Positions 48,144-58,105 of a DNA stretch of 64,000 nt are shown in pieces. The position numbers were made by a program, and so were the translations under genes. The stretch's first letter is position 1, and every line of letters begins with the position of its first letter. The DNA comes from Chlamydoabsidia padenii (Eukaryota > Mucoromycota > Mucoromycetes > Mucorales > Cunninghamellaceae). The stretch spans positions 1 through 64,000 of the forward strand of contig JAIWND010000059.1 in the NCBI GenBank assembly GCA_025330725.1, given 5' to 3'. Below the pieces are notes generated by a model. The model saw nothing but the letters and a program-made list of their open reading frames with translations, made no database searches and was not told the origin of the DNA.

Positions 48144-49225
48144 TCATTGTCCACGAACAGCTTTCATAACATCTTCAGTAAAGTTATCGACTCGTTTTTC
48201 GATATTTTCGCCTGCTTCCCATCGCACAAAGTCAACTAGCTTAGCACCAGGAAGGCCATTATCCACCGCAGTTTGGTTCACAAACTGACTTACAGTCTGG
48301 TCAGCATTCATCAAGTAAGCCTGGTTTGACAAAACCACTTCTTTCAAGTAGGCAGTCTTATCAGTCTGTTTCTCCAACACATCAGCAGGCACTTCTTGTT
48401 CAGTAACATACATGGGGTTGAAACCTACGGCTTGACGGGCGACTTGTTGGGCGGCTTTAATAAGCACGTTAGAATGTTCAGTGTTAAATTCGCCACCACC
48501 AATTGCTTTCAAAACAGCCAGACCACCAATCTTGCCAGTAAATTTGTCACCACCATGTATGTAACTCGCAGAGATGCCTTGATTGACAATGGCAGCCCGT
48601 CTTAAAGTGATGTTCTCGCCCAAAATACCAATTGCTTTCACAATTGCTTCTTCCACTGTCTTGCCAATATCGCTATCATTGTCATCACCGCAATCAGATG
48701 GCATCAAAGGAGCTTGGAGAAGTGTCGACACAGAAATGTTTTCAATAACCTGATTTACATCGCTGGGTTCATAAACGAGCAAAGAGGTGGCAGCAATACG
48801 AGATACCAAACTTTTAAAGACAGTGTTACGAGAAACAAAATCTGTTTCACAGTTGAGCTTAACGACAAAAAAAGGCAGGTTAATCAAGTTTGCCTGTCAA
48901 AAATAAATTCTGTTTTCTTTACCTCAATAATGGTGCTTCGCGAATTCACAGAAGCAGTGCCTATAAGTCCTTCACCAGCCACTCGGTTTGCTACTTTGGC
49001 AGCTTTTTTTGCACCTGAAGTTAAAGCGTCTTGATTTAACCAATTTAAAGCCAATTGATAGTCGTTATTATTCTTGATCAAAGCCTCTTTGGCTTTTGTC
49101 ATTGACACTTCTGTTTCTTGGCGTAACTTTGCTAGAAGTTTAATGTTTGGTTTGATGGGAGCGGCTGTGGCAAAGCCTCGTTGAAAAGATAATCTACTAG
49201 CTAGTAAAAGGGTGGATCTGTACAT
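48144..49225 (-). CDS. TSF1: Mitochondrial translation elongation factor Ts
   Basis: Nucleotide-exchange factor for mitochondrial EF-Tu. From ATG 49225 the first 20 residues form an Arg/Ser-rich presequence (MYRSTLLLASRLSFQRGF), then a UBA-like N-domain (IKLLAKLRQETEVSMTKAKE, NDYQLALNWLNQDAL). One intron (about 48920-48860) precedes LNCETDFVSRN, the EF-Ts signature contacting the EF-Tu nucleotide site. Dimerisation subdomains follow (EFNTEHSNVLIKAAQQVARQ, NPMYVTEQEVPADVLEKQ), ending LVDFVRWEAGENIEKRVDNF. An upstream ATG at 49300 is in frame but adds a hydrophobic, low-complexity leader that overlaps an A tract, so 49225 is preferred. Confidence 0.92.
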
Positions 49226-49744
49226 TGGTGGTTTGAGAGAGGTGGAGGAAAAAAAAAAAGAAAAAGAAGTCTTGTGTGCAACTAGCTGAAAACATGTCAA
49301 ACTCAGATTTTATTTTCAGAACATCGTTGTGGTCAGCATTCAAGCCTTTTTTTCATTTATTCTCGTTTGGCCAAGGAATTTACTAGGCCACATTGAGAGC
49401 ACCGTAGTAGTTGTATCATGTACGTCCATGAACCACGTCCTGAGTGAACACAGTGTCATTGAATTGAAGGGAAGGGACGAAAAGGCGGCAGGTCAGTCAC
49501 AAAGATCCCGGCATGTTTCCTGGAGAAATCTGACATTTAGTTTTTCCAGGTGCGACAAGCAAACGGATGAAGGTACTTCATGAACTACTCTGCTTTCTTC
49601 GACTAGGTCAGTGCCCTTTTCTTGATCAATTATTACTATTTTTCAGGTTCCAAACATCATTATCCTGAATAAGAATAGCTTACGACACTTCTATCAGGAG
49701 GAGAACCCTTGAACTTGTATTCTTTACTCTGCTGCTGCCGTTCC

Positions 49745-49745
<1 letters not shown>
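49226..49745. other. Intergenic; possible distal Harbinger remnant
   Basis: No gene recognised. On the minus strand near 49720-49660 the frame reads GSPPDRSVVSYSYSG, vaguely like the W-P-G-S-x-H-D-S block that follows TYVLTG in Harbinger transposases (the TYVLTG is at the other side of the LINE, near 53115). The match is weak and the frame is soon closed. Confidence 0.3.

Positions 49746-49749
<4 letters not shown>

Positions 49750-49782
<33 letters not shown>
49750..49782 (+). repeat. LINE 3' poly-A tail (poly-T on + strand)
   Basis: About 33 consecutive T directly next to the LINE 3' end, as expected after target-primed reverse transcription. No target-site duplication could be matched by eye at the other end. 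Confidence 0.75.
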
Positions 49783-49784
<2 letters not shown>

Positions 49785-52700
49785 TAATGAGTCAGTTTTA
49801 TTATAAAATTAAAAAGGACAGGACCCGACGTCGAAGTTGAGAGGTAGGCCAGAGTGTAATACGGAAGACTTATGGTAATTAGTGGGGAGGAGATAAGTGT
49901 GGTAAGAAGAGAAAGGGCGGTAAGAGAAGAAGACAAAGACAAGAAACACACATATATATATATAGTATGCGGGAGAAGGGGAAAGATTGTAAAACGGGGA
50001 AGGGTATGTACTGTAGTACATGAGACCATGATTATGGTCTCTTTTTTTTTTTTTTTGTACAAGAGCTTACCTAGAAATAAACCGAGCTAAGCATAATATA
50101 CAGATGTGTGGAGAGAAGGAAGCAGCTTGTTCATATCTAGTATTACTTGGTTACAGATGGCAGAAGCAAGGAAAGGGACATTATCGAAATGAAGACGCCA
50201 ACGGGCGCGCCAGATCGCTTGGAGGGTCGTCCCTACGACTTGGAAAATCAGAGTAGGAGGGGAGCAAAGATGGCAGGGAGGTAAGTGAAGAGACGTCAGG
50301 AACAACCAAAGATCATCGGGATTCAGTGATGAACTCGGAAAAAATGTACCCCAGATACGGATCCAAATACCAATCTTTGTAGGACAGAAGAGAGCCATGT
50401 GAGGGATATCTTCGAAAGGATGGTGACAGATTGGGCATGAAGGAGAGACTTCGGGAAGATGAAGCGTATTATGAACTAAGCCTTATGCTGTCCATCGTCG
50501 GTGTATCAAACGGTAGTAAGTTTGTCGTGCCCCTGGAGATAATTTTACCGACCAGAAAAACCGCCATTGGGAGTTGCTTGTAAGTGAGGGACCAAAGATG
50601 AGTTGATGATGTTGATGTAGGTGATGAAGACGTACATAAGAGCCGTGAGTAGGTAGATCGAAGTAAGAAGCCCAGAGTGAGTGATCAAGAGATAGAACGA
50701 GAGACGGGGCAGCCGACCGGTGAAAGAAAGGGCGCACCTCAGGAAGCAAGTTGGATGAGAGGACCCGAGTGGAGAACAGACGATGTACTTTGGTGACTAA
50801 CCGAGGATCCAATGGAAAATGTGTAAGACCATGTTCAATCAAGGTTAATTTGACCAAGAGAGTTCCAAGCAAAGAAATCACGACCACATAAATGGCGACT
50901 GGGAGCCTGTTGTAAAAAATGCTTTGGTGGTAGATCAAGGAACTTTCTAGACAGGAGAGTATCCAAACACATCTGATGAGACCAAGTCAGCTGATTCAAA
51001 TCTAGATTAAGAAGAGTAAAGAAAGAGAAGATGAGGAGAAAAGGTGAGTGAAAGGGAAGTATGGAATCGTGAGTGTGAGATGGGGTGATGAGGGGGAAAA
51101 GATGTGAGAGAAGGAATTAGGGGTATAAGTCTGTAGGACTGAATGAGTCGAATAAGTGAGAGGGTGACCCAGATTATCAGCTGAATTTAGAAGAAGAGGT
51201 ACCCATCGTCGTTGAAGAGCCACTTGCTGTGCCTGTGGGTCGATGAGACCGAGGCCACTATCGGTCACCAGTCGACAGAGGGTCGTCCAAGAAAGTCGAT
51301 TAAGTTTATGCTTGCCATTGATAAAGGACGAGAGAGCCAGACGGGCATCTTTGAAGAGGGAAGACGGTAAGGGTACCATCCGCAAGACATGCCACAGACG
51401 AGAGGAGAACAAAGAGTTCGATGCCGTTACCTTACCACGATATGAGAGATGTCGTAAAGAGAGAATACCATGTTTCTGACGTAATTTGTTTAGAAGAGAA
51501 GCCGCTACTTGTTTTGCATGGTTGGGAGTAAACACCAAAGGGTATCCAATATAAGTGGGATAAGAGGGTGAAAACTTGTCAAACCATTGCGTAACACCTT
51601 TTTGTAATAGAAATGCTTGCCAAGGAGAGAGAGCAGCACCAGTCAGCGAGAACACTTGAGTTTTCGTCACATTGAGCTTAGCATTAGACGCTTGGCCATA
51701 CAGTTGAAAAATATTGAGGAGGTGATCGTATTCTGATGTTGAGTTTAGAAAAAGACAAATATCGTTTGCATATGCTAGAGCTTTGGTATTGATCTGCCAC
51801 GGGGATGTCAATGTTGGAGTATGTGCTGGCGCCTGGTGATCACCTGATACCTGAGCAGGGATTCCTTTGAGTGTGGAGTCGTTTATGATAGTAAGGAGGA
51901 GATGTTCTAAAGCAAAATAAATAGTATAGGAGACAGCGGGTCCCCTTGTCAGAGACCTCGTTGTTGGATGATAGGTGATGTAAGATGTCCATTAATGTTT
52001 ACCTGTACCCGGTTATTGAGGAAGAGCTTGATAATTACATAGGTAAGAGGAGGTGGGAAACCAAAAGCAGAAAGTGCTTGACGAAGATATAATGGATGTA
52101 CACGATCGTATGCCTTTTCCTGATCTAGTAGAAGGCCTATTGATTCCGGTGCTGTGTCATGGACTCGATCCATAATCATACGGAGCATGAAGAAATTGTC
52201 GGCGATAAAACGCCGTGGTATAAAACCTGATTGATACGGAGAAATAATTTTACCTGCCAGAGGAGCAATACGCAATTAATCAGGGACACCGGTCTCCAAT
52301 TCTTGAGCATAGAAAGGTCACCTTTTTTGGGTAGTAGACGCATCGTAATATCTTGTCAAGAGTTTGGAAGTATTCCTAAAAGTAAAGCTTGATTATAGAC
52401 TTTGAGAGCAATTGGTCCTATATCTGAGTGAGAGAAAAGAAGTGAAAGAAAAGGGTATCCGAGACCATCCAGGCCCGGGCTGCTTTGGTTAGAACATTTG
52501 TGTGACTGAAAAATAAGGCCTTCGATACTGAAAGGTTGAGTGGGTTGAGAGAGGTGGGTATCCGGAATCCGATGTTGTGGTTGTACATGTTGAAGAAGGA
52601 AGTCTACTGCATTTTGATTGATGGAGTCTGTTGTAAATAGATTTTGATAAAAGTCCGTGGTGATCTGTTTCATTGAGCCGAGATCATAATGATCTTCCTA

Positions 52701-53105
52701 AGATGTTGGGTGTTTGAGGCAGTGTAACTGTTGTTGTGTTTGACGGCGCTTCATGGAGTTGACAATATATCGAGGGAATTTTTCGCTTTCTTCCATCCAT
52801 ATTACCCCTGAACGAATTTTGGCTATTTTGATCGTTTCTTCCTGAAGATGTGAAATAAGTTTGTTGCAAATGTCAAGTCGTTGATGTAGAATTCCCAGTG
52901 CTGGTTTCGTTCGAAGAAAGGCGTTGCGTCGACGTTGAAGATCACGAAGAGTAGCTTTGTGCCAAGATGTGTGTTTTTTACCATACCTGACAGTGATTTT
53001 TTTAACTGGCTTTTTGACCTGATCCCATTGTTCCTGTGGTGACGGCAAAGCTTTAATTGAGGGGCTGATCTTGGTGAGAAAACCGGCCAGTTCGGATTGA
53101 TGTGT
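49750..53105 (-). mobile_element. LINE retrotransposon, 5'-truncated and decayed
   Basis: Minus-strand ORF pieces in LINE order. 53080-52698: pre-RT region WHKATLRDLQRRRNAFLRTK. 52673-52300: DFYQNLFTTDSINQN, SSPGLDGLGYPFLSLLFS, PKKGDLSMLKNWRPVSLIN. 52275-51949: YQSGFIPRRFIADNFFMLRM, LLLDQEKAYDRVHPLYLRQA. 51811-51002: ALAYANDICLFLNSTSEYDH, LNVTKTQVFSLTG. 50560-50090: zf-RVT-type C-terminus (PSCPICHHPFEDIPHMALFC, AIWRARWRLHFDNVPFL). A T33 tract at 49750-49782 (poly-A on the coding strand) marks the 3' end. There is no endonuclease domain, so the 5' end is truncated. The RT YADD box reads YAND, and several stops and frame changes are present; the copy is dead. Confidence 0.85.
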
Positions 53106-53109
53106 ATAT

Positions 53110-53850
53110 ACCTGATCTGCCTGTAAGCACATATGTGAATTTGCATTGATGATCACAGACCGCTAGAAGATTCATTGAGTATTGATTCTTGCAATCCATC
53201 CAAGCTCTACCAGGTTTGTTTGCAGGTTTATGAATCCGAACAAGCCTACCATCCACCGCACCCATTATTCTTGATAAACGAACAGACATCGTTTCGAACT
53301 CACTTTCTTCCACGCGAGCAAAACCATTCATTGTCTCGGCTATTTCACTGGGTGTTGTGGGCCACCTTATCTGAAGATGGTGACAATCTAGCAAAGCAGT
53401 AAGATCCAACGGAGATGCCCAGGAAGATTTCAGCAATTCTAAAGGGAATGTGAGCGTTTGCGAATCGCCACAGTACTGTACAGTAGCAATTTGTACGTAA
53501 ACTGGATTGGACCGTGGATCTTCTTGTGCAAAAATTGGGTGATGTTTCATTGAGTTCACCAGTCAGGTGAACGTTCTTAGTCCAATTCGATAATGTTGCT
53601 TGAATGATCTTCCTTCATTCCCTTCATCAACCAAGTGGCGATGGACATACTCCTAATAACCATTGTGTCGTAGTCGTAGTCGTAGTCGTGGCTCCTTCGG
53701 TCTTCTAAAAATAAAGAAGGGGGAAGACATCAACACCGAATTGTACTCTGCCATCATAAGGGTTGCTGTGAAGGTAAATGATGCCATAGCCGTAATCACT
53801 CTCAATAATTGCATTCGTCTTTTTCGGATCCGCTCGCGCAATCTTTTCTA
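53110..53850 (-). pseudogene. PIF/Harbinger-type transposase fragment
   Basis: The ORF at 53559-about 53110 reads MKHHPIFAQEDPRSNPVYVQ, RWPTTPSEIAETMNGFARVE, then the DDE_Tnp_4 block MGAVDGRLVRIHKP (first Asp), CKNQYSMNLLAVCDHQCKFT and TYVLTG, where LINE-like sequence takes over. Upstream codons (HYRIGLRTFT, stop, LVNSMKHHP) continue the family's N-terminal pattern but with an in-frame TGA near 53566. The ORF at 53653-53841 (minus) may be its far N-terminus. The rest of the transposase is missing, so the gene is inactive. Confidence 0.75.
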
Positions 53851-54419
53851 AGTCTCATGTTCTTGTCGTGATTCAGACATCTCATTAACAGAATATTGAA
53901 ATGACAAGAATGCATGGAACACTTTGTCCTGGAAATAAAAGTTTATTTACCCTAGTGAAATGATATACTAGTCTAGATTTATTGTAGATAGAATAACAGA
54001 TATGGAGTATATGTAAAAAGGGACAAAAGAAGTAAACATTCCCCAGGAACGGAAATAATATTAAAATTCCGCTCCGCCTCAATTAGAGTCATTTGGGACC
54101 ACATTGACATACATACTCTTGGTTCATATCTAAGAAAGAAAAAGAGCATCATTCCAGTTAAGAAAAAAACATCTATACAGTCGTAATAGCTAATTGTATT
54201 TTGTATATATACCTGTATTTCTCATTGATAAATAAAGGACTATTAATTCAGTCTCAAAGTATTTCACTTTCCTGTCTTACTATTTTTTTTATATCCAAAA
54301 TATCACAGTTCCTTTCCTAATGATAGTCCATCACAGCTATAAGGTATTGTAGTCGTGTATTGTTGTTCATAATAACTGTCGAAAAACGACACCTTCCACA
54401 TCTTTTTTACCCCTTTTTT
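53850..54419. other. Intergenic, no gene recognised
   Basis: AT-rich with no convincing ORF or RNA gene on either strand. Confidence 0.4.
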
Positions 54420-54571
54420 ATGCGCCTTCACGATGGTCCGATGACTCATGATGATCTGGTCAGAATAGTTTATCAGGTATTACAAGGATTTAAAACGGCG
54501 TCGGAATCTACCCCCGCTTCCCCACATCTTCGGTGTTTAAAGTTTCTAAAATCTTTTTTCGGAATAGTGAG
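54420..54571 (+). CDS. Orphan 5' exon-like ORF
   Basis: Starts with an ATG in a pyrimidine-rich leader and reads MRLHDGPMTHDDLVRIVYQV then LQGFKTASESTPASPHL, ending at a good donor-like AG|GTAAAG at 54572. Immediately downstream lies the 3' end of the second LINE. It could be the first exon of a gene interrupted by that insertion, a piece of another element or chance. No family recognised. Confidence 0.25.
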
Positions 54572-54599
54572 GTAAAGATGTTGGGGTCTGATGAGCGCA

Positions 54600-55891
54600 A
54601 CCCCCCCTTTTTTTTTGTAAAAGGAATGACATTTATTAAACTGATGACATAAAGATTATTATACATTAGTGTATTATACAAGGAAAGAGCAACTTTTTTC
54701 CTCCAGGGACTATTCTCAAAGTGGCAGATCCAGTGATACTTCCAGATAGTACACATCACTTTACTAATCCATCGCAGGAGGTCTCCGTTTGTGGTATTGG
54801 GTGACGTCATTGTGGTCCAGATGGTTGACTATGAAGGGAAGAAAACTGGGCCCGCCCACGTATCCAGCCACAGGTGGTCTTTGGTCGTGCACCCCAAAAA
54901 GAAATGGAAATCGTCTTCTATCTTGTCTTTGCATAGTGAGCAGATTGGATCTATTACATTGTTGGTTCGGGATTTGATTTGCTCCTTCGTGGATATGACA
55001 CCATGTAGTAAACGCCACCATATCGTTGTTGTGGTATGATTCACGTCCATCTTCCAGAAAGTCTTCCATGTTTTCGGTGATATGCGCCAGCCCATGGGAA
55101 TTTTCAACGGAGGAGTAGGAGGGGCGGGAAACCAAGGTTGATAAGGATGCATATATAGTCTGAGTGACTTGGGTGACATGGATGGAGATTCCATTTCTTT
55201 GTCGTTCGAAGTTTCGAGTACAGCATCACCAGAACCCATAAACATTCCGGACAAAGGATCAGTATGGATGCCGACATCCAAAACCTGGCCATAATGGGAT
55301 TAGGTTTTAACGAGGCCAATTTCGAGTTCATCGGGAAAGAGGAAAGGAAGACGGGTGAGACGGAGTTTGACGATATATGGGAAGAGGCGGGGAGAGCTTT
55401 GGTAGGTGTGATACGTATACCATCAGGGAAAAGTAAGCCACTTGTAGAGAAGTCATTGGTTTGAGAACCATCTTTGGGATCGATATTGACTTCGAAGAGA
55501 CGACGGCCGCCCTCACGATGAGGAGCAGTGCCGCGACAGGATTATTATTGATTAGCGGATCCCCTTCTTTACGAGTGGAGATGTCAAGGAAGAAAGAGCC
55601 CTGGCTACGGCCGGTGCGCCAAGCATTGGAATGGATGATCGATGGTTGGTCATCCTTGGATGCTTCCATCATGGATGAGTTCGTAGGGGGTGTATCGAGT
55701 AGAGAGATACGATTCGAGCGATTAGCCACAACGTTGACCCAGGTGCGAGCTGAGCGGGATCCCTTAGGTGGGTCCTGAGAATTAGCGGAAGAAGCCATGA
55801 AGAACCGTTCCCAATTTTGATCACCAACGTGGTACATACACACACGAGAAATAATATCGGAGTAAGTGCAGATGAATTTGTGAGTGGCCAA
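54600..55891 (-). mobile_element. Second LINE copy, internally deleted
   Basis: From 55891 on the minus strand an ORF1-like segment (SARTWVNVVANRSNRISLLD, RTGRSQGSFFLDISTRKEGD) is followed at 55281 by a zf-RVT-type C-terminus (WKTFWKMDVNHTTTTIWWRL, DPICSLCKDKIEDDFHFFLG) and, after a frame change at about 54830, GDLLRWISKVMCTIWKYHWI. The endonuclease and RT core expected in between are absent. A run of A9 with G7 (+ strand C7T9 at 54601-54616) marks the likely 3' end. It lies in the same orientation as the larger LINE. Confidence 0.7.
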
Positions 55892-55970
55892 TCACAATGA
55901 GAGTTTCCTTGCACCTTAACATTGCTCTTTTTCCCAAATTTCCTTTTTCTTACTATCTTTTGTTTAACCA

Positions 55971-56389
55971 ATGGCTCATGTAAGTAAATGTTGAGAAAAA
56001 GTGTTTATGTGTAAGTATCTTCGTTGAATATTTATATAACTACAACTTGTATATTATAGAGACTCGGTGGTCGTAGAAAGAATGTGAAAAAAGGGTTTCA
56101 ATTCACCCTCATGGTTGTTGGTAATGGTTCAGAGATGATGAATTATCGAGCAATACAGTTATCGTCTCCTTTGAAAAAATTTAACCAATGTGTAAATGTT
56201 CTTTTTGTTTAGGCGCGTCTGGGACCGGTCGTACTACTTTTGTAAACACTCTTTGTAACTCTAATGTATTGGAACAGCAAGCGTATGATAATGCGGAAGA
56301 GGCGCATAATGAACCTGGAATCAATATTAAACCTGTTTCAGTCGGTAATATGAAAAGACATGGGCAAAAAAAAAAAAAAAAAAAAAAAA

Positions 56390-56425
<36 letters not shown>

Positions 56426-57810
56426 ATGCATTGCTATTTTTATTAGAATTGGACGAAGATGGTGTTCGGTATGCTTTATTTTCAATACTGTAGTATCAGG
56501 ATAATATATTCATTGTTGACGATTATTTTCTTTTTGATAGTATTTCGTTGACTATAGTTGATACACCTGGCTTTGGGGATAACATCGATAATGAGAGATG
56601 GTAAGGAACACATCAACATTTGAATCAGATTATGTATCTAGCCAAAGTTGCTCACTTTCCATTTACGGATATTTAGTTTCCAAGAAATCGTTGGCTATCT
56701 GGAAAGACAATATGATGATATTCTCGCAGAAGAATCTAGAATCAAGCGTAACCCTCGATTCCGTGACAACCGTGTACACTCTCTTCTTTATTTTATTTCT
56801 CCAACTGGTCATGCGTAAGTTCGTTTGTCTTTATTTTTTGTTTTTGTTTTACTGACCAGTACATTCCAGTTTGCGCGAAATTGACATTGAGCTGATGCGT
56901 CGGTTGAGTCCTCGTGTCAATGTTATTCCTGTGGTTGGTCGCGCTGATTCTTTAACGCCTCAAGAGCTAAAGGATTTCAAGATGAGAGTATGTCGAATTT
57001 GTTGTAACTGTAACAGTCGAGTTAATATTAAATTAATTTTACCTTGGTAGATAATGGAAGACATTAAGCATTATAATATCCCCATTTACAATTTTCCTTA
57101 CGATGTTGAGGAAGATGATGAAGATACCATCGAGGAAAACAGTGAACTAAGAGTAAGGCCTATATTTGATGCCAACATAAATATGCAGTTTCTTGCTTTC
57201 TAATGTTTATTATACGATAGGAACTCTTACCTTTCGCCATCATCGGCAGTGATGAGGACATTGTAGTGAATGGCCGTACAGTGCGTGGTCGTCAATATTC
57301 TTGGGGTGCTGTAGAAGTGGACAACCCCCAGCATTCTGATTTCGGTCGGTTACGGTCTGCCTTACTTAACTCCCATTTGCAAGATCTGAAGGAAATCACC
57401 CATGACTTTTTATATGAGAATTATCGTACTGAAAAGTTATCTCGCACTGTCAGTGGAGGTGATCAAGAGTAAGTTCTTGGCTTTTGCTTGAGAAAGAAGA
57501 AAAAACACTCATGCGATTTTTTTTTTCTTTTAGAGATGCATCATTGAATGCGGAAGATATGGCCAGTCAAAGCGTTCGGCTCAAAGAAGAGCAGCTTCGA
57601 AAGGAAGAAGAAAAGGTAATCAATGTGAAATCCCCTCCCTCAATCCCATGAACAAAATTATTCCTCATTCCTATCCCTCTTCAGCTTCGTGAAATCGAAT
57701 TAAAGGTACAGCGGGAAATCCAGGAAAAACGTGCTGAATTACTAAGCAAGGAAGAGGCACTTCGAAATTTGGAAGCAAGGTTGGCCCAAGCTCAGTTAGC
57801 CGAGGATTAA
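55971..57810 (+). CDS. CDC11: Septin, Cdc11/AspA-type (P-loop Lys replaced by Arg)
   Basis: Filament-forming GTP-binding protein of septa and hyphal necks. The small exon 1 (MAH, 55971-55979) and exon 2 (RLGGRRKNVKKGFQFTLMVV) include the polybasic region. Exon 3 begins the P-loop GASGTGRTTFVNTLC. Later exons give ISLTIVDTPGFGDNIDNER (switch II), QEIVGYLERQYDDILAEES, RVHSLLYFISPTGHALREID, NVIPVVGRADSLTPQELKDF (G4), then AIIGSDEDIVVNGRTVRGRQ and YSWGAVEVDNPQHSDFGRLR. The C-terminal coiled coil (RLKEEQLRKEEEKLREIELK ... ARLAQAQLAED) ends at 57810. Both the P-loop Lys and the AKAD Lys are Arg (GRTT, GRAD), a pattern I associate with non-hydrolysing Cdc11-type septins. Intron 3 contains an A23 run followed by a CA repeat (56367-56420). 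Confidence 0.9.
56367..56420 (+). repeat. A23 tract and (CA)n microsatellite in a septin intron
   Basis: A run of A at 56367-56389 leads via a T to about fifteen CA units. It is intronic and lies between the P-loop exon and the switch II exons. Confidence 0.85.
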
Positions 57811-58105
57811 ACATCTCCCTTATGCTTATATCACACAAAGGCACGCACTATCTCTTTCTCACTTTTTTGATCCATCCACTGTTTTCTAATGAAGCAAATA
57901 AACAAATAACTAATAATAGTATGAAATACAATGTCTCGTGGTTAAAAATTGTTTATTATCAGTTGCTTATAATAGTTGGGTCTCCTCCTCTTAAATAAAA
58001 ATGTAATGATTGAATGTTTCAAAATATGTATGTGTATCTTGCCGTAAAAAGGAGTGAATAAAAAAAGTACATAAAGAAGGTGGGGGGGGGCATATGGCTT
58101 CAGAT

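Noticed and set aside
48884..49300. Upstream ATG (49300) as EF-Ts start
   Set aside because: It adds a low-complexity stretch translated from an A/T tract; ATG 49225 opens a canonical mitochondrial presequence.
51243..51479. + strand ORF across the LINE
   Set aside because: Antisense to the LINE RT region; no recognisable protein features.
54789..55778. + strand ORFs opposite the second LINE
   Set aside because: Antisense shadows; the minus strand carries the recognisable zf-RVT-type cysteines and LINE C-terminal motifs.
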